Assembly: GCF_963678635.1 (NCBI RefSeq)
Contig: NC_087069.1
Span: 13,174,651-13,238,650 of the forward strand
Length of the DNA stretch: 64,000 nt
Reading direction: 5' to 3'
Source of the DNA: Symsagittifera roscoffensis
Taxonomy: Eukaryota; Xenacoelomorpha; Acoela; Convolutidae
The notes beneath the pieces were generated by a model that was not told the origin of the DNA, did no database searches, and was given only the letters and a program-made list of their open reading frames with translations. Positions within the stretch are counted from its first letter, which is position 1. Every line of letters begins with the position of its first letter. This document shows positions 1 through 12,486 of this stretch, piece after piece. Position numbers and translations under genes: made by a program.

Positions 1-644
1 AGAATTTTTTTTTTCAAAAATCAATAAAAAACGTGTCTGGGTAATTTTAAATAGTTTTAAATAAGTTATATTTAAGATAGAAGGCATTTCGACAATAAAA
101 AAAGGATTTTAGTTTCGGTCGAAAAATAGCTTTTCATACTGTTTTCATATATGAAAATTGTATGATATGCATGTTCTAAAAAAGTCAAGTTATCAAAAAA
201 TCGTTTAACAAAGCGTTTTCGATGCGCTTAAAAAAACATTTTCGTGATAACGGGCATTTTGAATGTCAAAAAAATGATTTTAACCTCGATCAAAATATGG
301 TTATCACATTATTTTCATATTCTGAATAAAATGCTTGTCATACAATTTCATAGATTGGAAAAAATGCTTGTTATACAGTTTCATAGTATAAGAAATTGCT
401 TATCATACAATTTCGTAGTATGGAAAAATGCTTATCATCCTTTTTTCATACAATTGAAAAAGCTCAAATTTTAATTCCAGAATTTGGAAAAATTGGTTGT
501 TATAAATATTCATAGTAGGGAAAAAATGCTTATTTTAGTATTTGCACACACTTACTTTTGCCCTATGAAATTGTATCAAAGAGTATGATAGGCATATTTT
601 TCATGAATGAAAATTGTATGCTAAGCCTTTTTTGTCAACCCGGG
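1..644. mobile_element. Family A TIR element, right part only
   Basis: The right terminus GTCAACCCGGG ends at 644 and matches the right ends at 2805, 6882, 10158 and 53783. The interior repeats the family's short motif (AATTGTATGATAAGCAT and its reverse complement) many times, for example around 150, 330-440 and 560-630. No left CCCGGG end is seen, so the element probably starts before the window. No coding capacity is visible, so it is read as non-autonomous. Confidence 0.6.
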
Positions 645-901
645 CTATAATGAAGAAGTACTTCTGCTAGTCTCTCGTTCTTTTTTCTGCTGTTTCACTC
701 CCGAGATATCCCTTGCCTTGACCACGGACAAAGCGATCAATCTTCACCCTAAATCAATATCGTGGCTTGTCTTCTTCTTTTTCATTTATTTCCCATGACA
801 TTTTCAAGAAAGTTTCGCATGCCTTTTTTCTGTAGTCCAGCACTTTTTTGTTTGTTTTTCTTCTTTCTTATTTTCATTTTATATTTGCTGCAATCTGATG
901 T

Positions 902-1090
902 TATTGTTCCAGCATTTGAGAAGAAAGATACTGAATATTTGTGCTCGGAGTGATATTTTCTCGAGAAAAACTTCAACTTTTTGACTAGCTATTTCTGTTT
1001 GAATTTTTTCATATCATCCGAAAGACATTGTTGTCCCGAGCTCAAACTGAAAAAGATATTTCACCTGAGCTAATTTTTGGTTTGGTTACG
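902..1090 (+). repeat. Family F repeat, left-end fragment
   Basis: Starts at ATTGTTCC and follows the left third of family F: the GAATATTTGTGCTCGG block, the CTTTTTGACTAGC block, and the CATTGTTGTCCCGAGCTCAA block, then diverges. It is a diverged, truncated copy far from the main F cluster at 32-49 kb. Confidence 0.6.
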
Positions 1091-1957
1091 GATTGACTGA
1101 CATTAGGGCATTTATTTTTTGATGTTGCTATAAATTCTCCCATCATAAGTCATTTTATATGTTCTGTTAGTCCTGATTGGACATCAAACTAGATATATGC
1201 CATAGAATTGGCTTTGATGGAAACTAGTGTGATCTTAGAGCCTAAATGAAATAAGAAGAGCAACCCGCTTTTGGGCAAGTTACATTATACGTTTCGGCCA
1301 AAATAATACTAGGTTGAAACCTTTCGAAATAGTGAGAAGACAATCAAACACATTTTTAAAAAGTTTTTCATAATTTTTCAAATTTTCTGTCCTTATTAGA
1401 TAGAAAAGTAATTAAATTAGATGAAAGAAAATGCAAAAGTTAGGTGAAAAGCTAATGTATGTAAAAGCTATGTATGTTGAGTATTGACAAATATACGATG
1501 TTAGTACCTCAACCGATTTGAAGGTCACCGCAACTCTCAGCTACTTTATACGACCTACTCAGCTAGTATATACGAGGTACATTGAGTGGATACAATTCGA
1601 CTAGAAAACCGTTTTGGACATGAGAGTGTGTATACGAAAAAAAAAATTAGGGCCTGTTTTCTTACACTTAGAAAACTTTTTGAAGGAGAATTTCGGGAAG
1701 TTAGGTTTTACTGATAAATTTTTATTGTGATTGCTTAACTATAACATTTCAGATAAAAACAACTGTGTTTCAATCTGAGTGCTTTTCGTCTTGACCTTTA
1801 CTACCCAAATGAGGTTGCTAATCACACCTAACGGATGCATAGCATTGAAAAGCATATGTTGTCTTTGCTTCCTCCGTTTTGTCTTTCATCAAATTTATTC
1901 ATCGTTATAATTTTTGTCTCATTTCAATTTTATCATTCTTCTCTTGTTTGATTCTGA
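1091..1957. other. No recognisable feature
   Basis: AT-rich sequence without a convincing reading frame, repeat end or RNA gene. Short frames here look like chance openings. Confidence 0.5.
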
Positions 1958-2805
1958 CCCGGTTGACGTCCATAGAAGAAAAATGCTTATCATACAATTT
2001 CATATATGGCGCCTATGGAAAAATGCTTATGATACAATTTTCATACAAAATTTCAAAATGGTTTTCAAGAGTTTTAGTACAGATGTATGGTCTACTCGAT
2101 GCTTTTAAAGCTTTCTGGTTATCAACAAAATGATTTTAATTTTTGAATGGAAAAATGTTTATTATGCAATTTTCATAAATGAAAACTTCATGATTAGCGT
2201 TTTTTTCTCATAAAAAAGTAAATTATTCAAAAATCGTTCAAAATCAGTTTTAGGTGAGTTTATTTGAAACTAATATGAGTTTTTCAAAATTGAGGCATTT
2301 TAACTGTCGAAATTATGATTTGACAATAAGTCGAAAAATGCTTGTCATATAATTTTCATATATGAAAATTGTATAACAAGCTTTTTTCGAGAAAAAATTT
2401 AAAATTTCAGGAATCTTTTAAAATTAATCATAACTAGAGTCAAATTAGCTTGTTAGGAGATTTGGTATTTTGAGAGCACTTGAAATCTTGAGCATTATAA
2501 TAAAAAAATTTTATTTTTTGGTCGAAAAAAGGCTTATCATATAGTTTTCAATATCAAAATTGTATGATAAGCATTTTTCTAGAAAAAAATTAGAAACTTA
2601 AGGAATCATTCGAAACAAGTTATACGAAATTTTCAATGAGTAGACATAAATTGTTCTTGATTGCGACCGTTTTTCCTGTCAAAATATGAATTGTTTTTTT
2701 TTGTTGAAAAAAAGCTTTTCGCATAATTTTCGTATATCAAAATTGTATGATGAGCATTTTTTCATATATGAAAATTGTATGATAAGCATTTTTTGTCAAC
2801 CCGGG
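1958..2805. mobile_element. Family A TIR element, complete, 848 bp
   Basis: Left end CCCGGTTGACG at 1958 and right end GTCAACCCGGG ending at 2805 are inverted repeats (the left lacks one G). The dinucleotide GA sits immediately outside both ends (1956-1957 and 2806-2807), consistent with a 2-bp target-site duplication as in the copy at 6045. The interior carries repeated, often palindromic copies of the ATGCTTATCATACAATTT motif and its complement. No transposase frame is present. Confidence 0.65.
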
Positions 2806-3544
2806 GAGCCTCAGTATATCGAACTCTTCGCTCTATTTTCGCCCGAAACTCAATGCTCTCAGCTTTTGTTCTTCTGATATATTCTTTGCTATGGAACAGG
2901 CAATAAATCATTGAACAGCACGAAGCTAATTTCTCAGAAAAGTCTTACAACTGATTGATACCAATCAGAAGCAGCAACGTTAATTCCGTAGGCTGCCACT
3001 GTCAGTCTATAAATTCTGATGAAATGCGGCTTTCAAAATGGTCGAGGATTAGAAGATCTCTGGTCTCAGCTCACAGTAATCCTCAATTCAACTTATCCCA
3101 CTTCCTCCTTTGTTGTCTTCCACGTGTCAAACCATCGGCACTTGCTTCTTCTTTCATGAATTTGCTCGTCTATCTAACTTTTATCAGGAAACCAGGATAG
3201 CCCAAATCGAAGTTGAACCCAAATCTAGTTCAATAAGATAAATAATGGTAAACCCAAAAACTGACAATTTTTGAGCTTATTTCTAGCAGTGGGGGAATGC
3301 ATCATTTTAAAAAATGTTTCTTTTTTCCATATTTTTCCGTTTAAAAAACTGCTTTTTAGTTATTTTCAGCTGATGTTTGCTGCGGGGTGAATTCAAATTC
3401 TGTCAGAAAAATATTTTTCCGCTTTTTTTAAACCAAAATAACTAATTCCAGGTAAATTTAGTTTCTCGAGTCTTCTATCTATCAACGCAGCCACATTTCT
3501 ATTCTTTTGACATAAAAACTGCAGGTTTTATATTTTAAGGCTAT
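2806..3544. other. No recognisable feature
   Basis: Somewhat less AT-rich up to about 3200, then AT-rich. An open frame at 2955-3200 has no recognisable domain and I would not call it a gene. Confidence 0.45.
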
Positions 3545-5750
3545 GTGGATGATTTTTAATTTTGTAACAACATGTAACAAAACTTAAAAATCAGTTCAAA
3601 ATTTTCTGAAAAAAATCCAGCTATGTTTCAGAACAAAAACAGAATAAAACAGAATTAAAAAATATTACGCACGTGCAATAAAGTCATTAACTTTATTGAC
3701 CTTTTTTAAATCTTCTGGTTCTTTATCAAATTGTTAATAACATCTGTTATTTCACTTAGGGCTCTTTTAAATTGTTCATACGGCAATTTGCATGTAAAAC
3801 ATCTTGTAGCAAAGAGTTCACTTGTTCATGCTGACAGGTTTTATTACAGTTATGTACACTTTAACAAATTTCAAGTTGACGTTTGTAAAATGAGTTTTCG
3901 AAACAATCAAGAGGGGAATTGGAACAGAGCCTGATTTAGCTATTTGTCCTTTTTTAGGCTCGTCGTTCTCAAATAGATTGCCCGTAACAAAATGGCGATT
4001 TTTTAATCTTTTTTTTTGAGGCACGCCGAAGCTTTTCGTGTAAAATATGGTCAGTCTTTTCATCTTTGATTCATGATTGTTCACCCCAGCGGGTCAATGT
4101 TTCCTTTTTACCTTCTTCCCGGCGTTCCGATCTTTGATTCTCATACTGTGGCGGTCAACGTACGCTTACCATAATTTGAAGCCTGAGGGAGTTCCCTTCA
4201 AAAGGAATATAGGTTAGAGGGAGTGACAAAATGAGTGTTTTTAAATCAGCATACTTGCTCCGATAACCTCTCCAGTATATATCATTGGGACGTCAGCATT
4301 CACCACATACACCTTCAAAGCCTCATGTTTTTACCTGCATCGTAAACTGGCAGCAAGAGTAGCCCGGGTTGAGGTGTTCAACTTAGGTTTTGGCCAAATT
4401 CGGTCGAACACACGGACGTTGTTCGACCCATAGTTCCTGTCAGTTGAGCTGCCCTTTCGGTTGAACATAATTTCGAAACATGGTTAAAACCTAGTCGAAC
4501 ACTAGTTCGAGTCATAGTCGTACACAAACACAAATGAGGTCGAAACATAGTCGAACACAAATGAGGTCGAAACATAGTGTGGGCACAACGAATCCGACTC
4601 GATCGAAAATAAAACGTGTATGACTGTGTTTGACCCGAATTTGCCATGCTTCGACCAAATATTGCCTTAGAACAAAAGTATGTAGTAATCGAAAGTGGAA
4701 AATTCTGTAATTATTTTCCATATTAATTCAACAGCTGAACAAGCGTGATGTTTTCATCATCAGCTACTAAAATAAGTTAAATAATTCTGTTCTGGTTTAT
4801 CTTAATTTATTTTAAGGTTGATCAAATTTGTTCATCAACCCCTTATAGCAGTTACGTTTACTCGCATAACATTGCTTCTCGGAAACTTGTCTACGATCAC
4901 TTTGAGTAGTCCATTTTTGGTTCAAAGCCAGTGAAAAACAAAGCCAGTTTGTATCGAGTCTGTCGAAATACAGCACGCTTGCAACTAACACTCACTGTTT
5001 TTGTAGCCATCTTCGAAGAGTTTTCGTGACTCCTGCTACGATGTTAACCTAGCTGACAGAGACAACAGTTTAATATTTAGCTAGCAGAGACAACAGTGCT
5101 CTAGCATGAATTCTTTTCGGCTGACCCTTTGTTTTTTGTTCATGCTGTCTTACCATTTCAATTTCATAATAAAAAGTTTCGTCTATATGATGTTATGTCA
5201 TCATTGTTCGTCACATTGAGCAAAAGGCAAGAAACCAGTTGCGGATTTACGGGATGGAGGGGTTGAGACGGGCCCTCCTCTTCCCTCTCTCAGGGATTCG
5301 ACCCCGCTGCCAACCCAAAGCGTCCCCCTTTCTACTATTTAGAGATATCATTTTTTGACTGACTGACTCTAAAATTTTTCAAAAGTCGCTTTGACGGCGA
5401 GAAAACACAACTTTTTTTTGATTGAAATTATTCAAAAAGTGCTTAAAACGCCTTTTTTGGCCTGCTTTTTCAAAAGTTTACCTGCGGCACAGAAAGTTTT
5501 ATCATAATGGGGCCTTCATAGCGTTCTGCGAGCGATCGTGGGAAAAACAATACTGTTTGCCTAAGAAAGTCGACATAATTTTCAATTTTTTGTTATTTTG
5601 TTGTGTTTCTTGTTGTGTTTCTTGTTTTTTGTTGTATTAAATTAAAGCGGAGATGCGCTGTTGTGCCCCTGTTTACCCGCATCTAAGCAAAATGACAAGA
5701 AATCATTCATATGGATGTTTTTTGTGGTCCAAGTTATTATCATGATTATA
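3545..5750 (+). repeat. Tandem unit 1, lacking the family A insertion
   Basis: This copy reads straight through the insertion site (TTACAGTTATGTACAC near 3846-3861), giving an empty-site reference for the insertions in units 2 and 3. It is also the most diverged copy: for example it has a duplicated CTAGCAGAGACAACAGT-like segment near 5050-5100. Confidence 0.8.
4363..4660. repeat. TCGAAC-motif cluster, unit 1
   Basis: Starts with CCCGGGTTGAGG, resembling the family A terminus, and continues with many dispersed copies of GGTCGAAACATAG / TCGAACACA in both orientations. The same block recurs at 7403 and 10671. It may be the left part of another CCCGGG-ended element whose right end I cannot identify. 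Confidence 0.5.
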
Positions 5751-6044
5751 TTTGGATGATTTTTAATTTTGTAACAACATGTAACAAAACTTAAAAATCT
5801 ATTCAAAATTTTCTAAAAAAATCCAGTTATGTTTCAGAACAAAAACAGAATAAAACAGAATTAAAAAATATTACGCACTGCAATAAAGTCATTAACTTTA
5901 TTGACCTTTTTTATCTTTCGGTTCTTTATAAAATTGGTAAAAACATCTGTTATTTCACCTAGGGCTCTTTAAATTGTTCATACGGCATTTTGCATGTAAA
6001 ACAGCAAAGAGTTCACTTGTTCATGCTGACAGGTTTTTTTACAG

Positions 6045-6882
6045 CCCGGGATGACCAAAAATACTAGTCATACAATTTCCATATATGGAAAAATGCTAGT
6101 CATACACTTTCCATACAATTCCATACGTACAGAAAATTGCATGAAAGGTCTTTGATTAGTATTTTTTTCATATATGGAAATTGTATGACTAGCATTTTTC
6201 CATAAACCAAAAATATTGATTTTTTACATTTTAATTTCCCAAAAATTTTTGGTTGTGTTCGTAACCGAACACAAATGACATAAACCTTGATTACTCAAAC
6301 ATAGTAACCAACGGTTTGGCCGTCTCGCATTAAAAATGCATTGGAAACAGTCTGATATGTGTTACTTCTGTCTCAGACAAATAATATAAAAAAAGTAATG
6401 AACTTTGAAATTTTGGCAATAATTTTCAAAGATGAATATTTCTAAAATTTGAATTTTTAATTTACCAGACATTGATCAAGGCATACAAAAACATGTCATA
6501 CCAAAAGAAAGAGGAATTTTAAGCGTTTTTGAAAAAAGTTATGAAGAGAAAAGGAAAAAAATCCAATATTAGTATATCCAGGACTACGTTATAAACACAA
6601 AAAATTAAATTTTGCATGCAAATTTTTTTTTTCAAAAAACGTTCTTTTGAATACGAAAATCATTTTGCGGATGAAAAAAAAACACAAAAAAATTTTGTCG
6701 TCGCAATATTTTGTCGTCGCCATCAAAAAAATGCTATACCAAAACAACTATAAAATACCTTTGAAATTCGATTAAACTCATTTTGCAAAAATGTATGAAA
6801 TTTGTATGATTAGCATTTTTCCATAGACTAAGTGTATGAAATTGTATGATTAGCATTTTCGGTCTATGGAGGTCAACCCGGG
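6045..6882. mobile_element. Family A TIR element in tandem unit 2, 838 bp
   Basis: Ends are CCCGGGATGACC and GGTCAACCCGGG. Comparison with the empty site in unit 1 shows that the dinucleotide AG (6043-6044) is repeated after the right end (6883-6884), so the target duplication is 2 bp. Subterminal regions hold clusters of the CATACAATTTCCATATATGG / AATTGTATGATTAGCAT motif. Compared with the 9054 copy it lacks about 0.25 kb after position 6730 (junction at ATGCTATACC), apparently a secondary deletion. No transposase frame. Confidence 0.8.
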
Positions 6883-7402
6883 AGCTATGTACACTTTAAG
6901 AAATTTCAAACTGACGTTTGTATAATGAGTTTTCGAAACAATCAAGAGGGGAATTGGAACAGAGCCTGATCTAGCTATTTGTCCTTTTTTTAGGCTCGTC
7001 GTTCTCAAATAGATTGCTCGTAACAAAATGGCAATTTTTTTTATCTTTTTTTGAAGCACGCCGAAGCTTTTCGTGTAAAATATGGTCAGTCTTTTCATCT
7101 TTGATTCAAGCTTGTTCACCCTAGCGTAGCGGGTCAATGTTTCTGTTTTACCTTCTTCCCTGCGTTCCGATCTTTGATTCCCATACTGTGGCGGTCAACG
7201 TACGCTTACCATAATTTGAAGCCTGAGGGAGTTCCCTTCAAAAGGAATATAGGTTAGAGGGAGTGACAAAAAGAGTGTTTACAAATCAGCATACTTGCTC
7301 CGATAACCTCTTCAGCATATATCATTGGGACGTCAGCATTCACCACATACACCTTCAAAGCCTCATGTTTTTACCTGCATCGTAAACTGGCAGCAAGAGT
7401 AG

Positions 7403-7690
7403 CCCGGTTGAGGTGTTCAACTTAAGTTTTGACCAAATTCGGTCGAACACACGGACGTTATTCGACCCATAGTTCTGTCAGTTGAGCGGCCCTTTCGGTT
7501 GAACACAATTTCGAAACATGGTGAAAACCTAGTCGAACACTACTTCGAGCCATAGTCGTACACAAACACAAATGAGGTCGAAACATAGTCGAACACAAAT
7601 GAGGTCGAAACATAGTGTGGGTGCAACGAATCCGACTCGATCAAAAATAAAACGTGTATGACTGTGTTTGACCCGAATTTGCCATGCTTC
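7403..7690. repeat. TCGAAC-motif cluster, unit 2
   Basis: Copy of the block at 4363-4660. One C/G of the CCCGGG start is lost here. The motif cluster is otherwise well conserved, including the repeated GAGGTCGAAACATAGT pair. Confidence 0.5.
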
Positions 7691-9053
7691 GACCAAATAT
7701 TGCCTTAGAACAAAAGTATGTAGTAATCTAAAGTGGAAAATTCTGTAATTATTTTCCATATTAATTCAACAGCTGAACAAGCGTGATGTTTTCATCATCA
7801 GCTACTAAAATAAGTTAAATAATTCTGTTCTGGTTTATCCTAATTTATTTTAAGGTTGATCAAATTTGTTCATCAACCCCTTATAGCAGTTACGTTTACT
7901 CGCATAACATTGCTTCTCGGAAATTTGTCTACGATCACTTTGAGTAGTCCATTTTTGATTCAAAGCCAGTGAAAAACAAAGCCAGTTTGTATCGAGTCTG
8001 TCGAAATACAGCACGCTTGCAACTAACACTCACTGTTTTTGTAGCCATCTTCGAAGAGTTTTCGTGACTCCTGCTGCGATGTTAACCTAGCTAGCAGAGA
8101 CAACAGTGCTCTAGCATGAATTCATTTCGGCTGACCCTTTGTTTTTTGTTCATGCTGTCTTACCATTTCAATTTCATAATAAAAAGTTTCGTCTATATGA
8201 TGTTATGTCATCATTGTTCGTCACATTGAGCAAAAGGCAAGAAACCAGTTGCGGATTTACGGGATGGAGGGGTTGAGACGGGCCCTCCTCTTCCCTCTCT
8301 CAGGGATTCGACCCCGCTGCCAACCCAAAGCGTCCCCCTTTCTACTATTTAGAGATATCATTTTTTGATTGACTGACTCTAAAATTTTTCAAAAGTCGCT
8401 TTGACGGCGAGAAAACACAACTTTTTTTTGGTTGAAATTATTCAAAAAGTGCTTAAAACGCCTTTTTTGGCCTGCTTTTTCAAAAGTTTACCTGCGGCAC
8501 AGAAAGTTTTATCATAATGGGGCCTTCATGGCGTTCTGCGAGCGATCGTGGGAAAAAAATACTGTTTGCCTAAGAAAGTCGACATAACTTTCAATTTTTT
8601 GTTATTTTGTTGTGTTTCTTGTTGTGTTTCTTGTTTTTTGTTGTATTAAATTAAAGCGGAGAACCGCTGTTGTGCCCCTGTTTACCCGCATCTAAGCAAA
8701 ATGACAAGAAATCATTCATATGGATGTTTTTTGTGGTCCAAGTTATTATGATGATTATATTTGGATGATTTTTAATTTTGTAACAACATGTAACAAAACT
8801 TAAAAATCTATTCAAAATTTTCTAAAAAAATCCAGTTATGTTTCAGAACAAAAACAGAATAAAACAGAATTAAAAAATATTACGCACTGCAATAAAGTCA
8901 TTAACTTTATTGACCTTTTTTATCTTTCGGTTCTTTATAAAATTGGTAAAAACATCTGTTATTTCACCTAGGGCTCTTTAAATTGTTCATACGGCAATTT
9001 GCATGTAAAACAGCAAAGAGTTCACTTGTTCATGCTGACAGGTTTTGTTACAG

Positions 9054-10158
9054 CCCGGGATGACCAAAAATACTAGTCATACAATTTCCATATATGGAAA
9101 AATGCTAGTCATACACTTTCCATACAATTCCATACGTACAGAAAATTGCATGAAAGGTCTATGATTAGTATTTTTTTCATATATGGAAATTGTATGACTA
9201 GCATTTTTCCATAAACCAAAAATATTGATTTTTTACATTTTAATTTCCCAAAAATTTTTGGTTGTGTTCGTAACCGAACACAAATGACATAAACCTTGAT
9301 TACTCAAACATAGTAACCAACGGTTTGGCCGTCTCGCATTAAAAATGCATTGGAAACAGTCTGATATGTGTTACTTCTGTCTCAGACAAATAATATAAAA
9401 AAAGTAATGAACTTTGAAATTTTGGCAATAATTTTCAAAGATGAATATTTCTAAAATTTGAATTTTTAATTTACCAGACATTAATCAAGGCATACAAAAA
9501 CATGTCATACCAAAAGAAAGAGGAATTTTAAGCGTTTTTTTAAAAAAGTTATGAAGAGAAAAGGAAACAAATCCAATATTAGTATATCCAGGACTACGTT
9601 ATAAACACAAAAAATTAAATTTTGCATGCAATTTTTTTTTAAAAAAATGTTTTTTTGAATACGAAAATCATTTTGCGGTTGAAAAAAACACAAAAAAATT
9701 TTGTCGTCGCAATATTTTGTCGTCGCCATCAAAAAAATGCTAGTCATACAATTTCCATATATGGAATTTGTATGACTAGTGTTTTTTCAGAAAACAAAAA
9801 TAAAAAAAAAGTCAAAGTTTTCAGTCGTAGCAGCCCAAAAAACGTTTAAATGTTTTGGCAGCAGTTGAATTGATTGTTCAAAGCTTTTTTTTCAAAAAAT
9901 AAGAATTATAAAAAAAATTCTAATCATACAATTTCCATACATGGAAATTGAATGGTTAGCATTTTTTTTCATACCATTTTTTTCCTTTTTTAATGAAGAG
10001 ATACCAATTTCGATACCAAAACAACTATAAAATACCTTTGAAATTCGATTAAACTCATTTTGCAAAAATGTATGAAATTTGTATGATTAGCATTTTTCCA
10101 TAGACTAAGTGTACGAAATTGTATGATTAGCATTTTCGGTCTATGGAGGTCAACCGGG
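9054..10158. mobile_element. Family A TIR element in tandem unit 3, 1105 bp
   Basis: Left end CCCGGGATGACC. The right end is GGTCAACCGGG with one C lost, followed by AG as in unit 2. It keeps the central segment of about 0.25 kb (9740-9990) missing from the 6045 copy, including further motif pairs such as CATACAATTTCCATATATGG near 9747. It sits at exactly the same unit position as the 6045 element, so the insertion predates duplication of units 2 and 3. Confidence 0.8.
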
Positions 10159-10670
10159 AGCTATGTACACTTTAAGAAATTTCAAATTGACGTTTGTAAA
10201 ATGAGTTTTCGAAACAATCAAGAGGGGAATTGGAACAGAGCCTGATCTAGCTATTTGTCCTTTTTTAGGCTCGTCGTTCTCAAATAGATTGCTTGTAACA
10301 AAATGGCGATTTTTTATCTTTTTTTGAAGCACACCGAAGCTTTTCGTGGAAAATATGGTCAGTCTTTTCATCTTTGATTCAAGCTTGTTCACCCTAGCGG
10401 GTCAATGTTTCTGTTTTACCTTCTTCCCTGCGTTCCAATCTTTGATTCCCATACTGTGGCGGTCAAAGTACGCTTACCATAATTTGAAGCCTGAGGGAGT
10501 TCCCTTCAAAAGGAATATAGGTTAGAGGGAGTGACAAAAAGAGTGTTTACAAATCAGCATACTTGCTCCGATAACCTCTTCAGCATATATCATTGGGACG
10601 TCAGCATTCACCACATACACCTTCAAAGCCTCATGTTTTTACCTGCATCGTAAACTGGCAGCAAGAGTAG

Positions 10671-10960
10671 CCCGGGTGAGGTGTTCAACTTAAGTTTTGA
10701 CCAAATTCGGTCGAACACACGGACGTTATTCGAACCATAGTTCCTGTCAGTTGAGCGGCCCTTTCGGTTGAACACAATTTCGAAACATGGTGAAAACCTA
10801 GTCGAACACTACTTCGAGCCATAGTCGTACACAAACACAAATGAGGTCGAAACATATTCGAACACAAATGAGGTCGAAACATAGTGTGGGCGCAACGAAT
10901 CCGACTTGATCAAAAATAAAACGTGTATGACTGTGTTTGATCCGAATTTGCCCTGCTTCG
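10671..10960. repeat. TCGAAC-motif cluster, unit 3
   Basis: Third copy of the 4363-4660 block, beginning CCCGGGTGAGG. Same motif arrangement with a few substitutions. Confidence 0.5.
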
Positions 10961-11942
10961 ACTAAATATTGCCTTAGAACAAAAGTATGTAGTAATCTAA
11001 AGTGGAAAATTCTGTTAATTCAACAGCTGAACAAGCGTGATGTTTTCATCATCAGCTACTAAAATAAGTTAAATAATTCTGTTCTGGTTTATCTTCATTT
11101 ATTTTAAGGTTGATCAAATTTGTTCATCAACCCCTTATAGCAGTTACGTTTACTCGCATAACATTGCTTCTCGGAAATTTGTCTACGATCACTTTGAGTA
11201 GTCCATTTTTGGTTCAAAGCCAGTGAAAAACAAAGCCAGTTTGTATCGAGTCTGTCGAAATACAGCAAGCTTGCAACTAACACTCACTGTTTTTGTAGCC
11301 ATCTTCGAAGAGTTTTCGTGACTCATGCTACGATGTTAACCTAGCTAGCAGAGACAACAGTGCTCTAGCATGAATTCTTTTCGGCTGACCCTTTGTTTTT
11401 TGTTCATGCTGTCTTACCATTTCAATTTCATAATAAAAAGTTTCGTCTATATGATGTTATGTCATCATTGTTCGTCACATTGAGCAAAATGCAAGAAACC
11501 AGTTGCGGCTTTACGGGATGGAGGGGTTGAGACGGGCCCTCCTCTTCCCTCTCTCAGGGATTTGACCCCGCTGCCAACCCAAAGCGTCCCCCTTTCTACT
11601 ATTTAGAGATATCATTTTTTGACTGACTGACTCTAAAATTTTTCAAAAGTCGCTTTGACGGCGAGAAAACACAACTTTTTTTTGGTTGAAATTATTCAAA
11701 AAGTGCTTAAAACGCCTTTTTTGGCCTGCTTTTTCAAAAGTTTACATGCGGCACAGAAATTTTTATCATAAGGGAAAAAAATACTGTTTGCCTAAGAAAG
11801 TCGACATAATTTTCAATTTTTTGTTATTTTGATGTGTTTCTTGTTTTTTGTTGTATTAAATTTAAGCGGAGAACCGCTGTTGTGCCCCTGTTTACCCGCA
11901 TCTAAGCAAAATGAAAAGAAATCATTCATATGTTTTTTGTGG

Positions 11943-12486
11943 TAAAAAACAAATAAAATAAGAAATTGATTACAATCTGTTATTTTTAATCAAATTTAAT
12001 ACTAATTATACTCCATTTAAAATCAATTAAAATATAATTTTTCTACTTTTTTGTTTTTCGTCGGGCAAATATTTTCACGAATTACTGCATTTATCAAATA
12101 AGTAATGCGGAAATTTTTGAAAAACTAGAATACGGTCTACTCGATTTCTAAATCTAAAATTTCTCAAATTGCAAAACGATTCCGTCAAGCTTGCACCCCT
12201 AAGTTTTGCCGTTTTGCATCGCAACAACCCCCATCCCCAGCCCAACGATTTCCTTTCCCCCCTCCCACACCTGAACCACCCCACCTGATCCACCCCTCCC
12301 CTCCCCCAAAAAAACTTGAACCACTAAAATGCAAAAAAAATTAAATTGAACAACAAATATTGAATTTTAGCTTAAAACTTAGAAAATACTTCACATTCGT
12401 TGAAATCCGCATTTCAATAAAGTGGCAAAAATCGATTTTAATGGAGTATCATTGCCTTTATCTATAAAAAGAGAAAAATTATCAAT
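11943..12486. other. Spacer with a C-rich tract
   Basis: AT-rich spacer between the tandem array and the LTR element. From about 12228 to 12310 it holds a strongly C-rich stretch with repeated runs of three to six C, which reads as G-runs on the minus strand. Nothing coding is recognised. The last bases CAAT (12483-12486) are the left target duplication of the LTR element. Confidence 0.6.

Larger units (their letters stand above)
5751..8759 (+). repeat. Tandem unit 2, with family A insertion
   Basis: Aligns with units 1 and 3 over its whole length and contains the 838 bp family A element at 6045-6882. It keeps a short block near 8519-8550 (GCGTTCTGCGAGCGATCG) that unit 3 has lost. Confidence 0.8.
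3545..11942 (+). repeat. Three-copy tandem array of a 2.2-3.2 kb unit
   Basis: The block beginning GGATGATTTTTAATTTTG recurs at about 3547, 5753 and 8761 and the following kilobases align copy to copy with scattered substitutions and indels. Copy lengths are about 2206, 3009 and 3183 bp. The length difference is mostly a family A element present only in copies 2 and 3. No coding region is conserved across the copies; shared short frames sit in the TCGAAC-rich block and look incidental. Confidence 0.85.
8760..11942 (+). repeat. Tandem unit 3, with longer family A insertion
   Basis: Aligns with unit 2 from GGATGATTTTT onward and ends at about TTTTTTGTGG near 11942, where similarity stops. It has lost a roughly 45 bp block near 11769 and a repeat of TTGTGTTTC near 11830. 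Confidence 0.8.

Noticed and set aside
4378-4721. Minus-strand frames conserved in all three 3 kb tandem units
   Set aside because: They sit in the TCGAAC motif cluster, contain internal duplications that mirror the DNA repeat, and differ in length between copies because of frameshifts.
5283-5310. tRNA-like B box (GGATTCGACCCC) repeated in the three tandem units, suggesting a tRNA-derived SINE
   Set aside because: No A box at the right distance, no cloverleaf, and no SINE tail. Similar GGGG/CCCC text occurs in the hAT-like family G elements.
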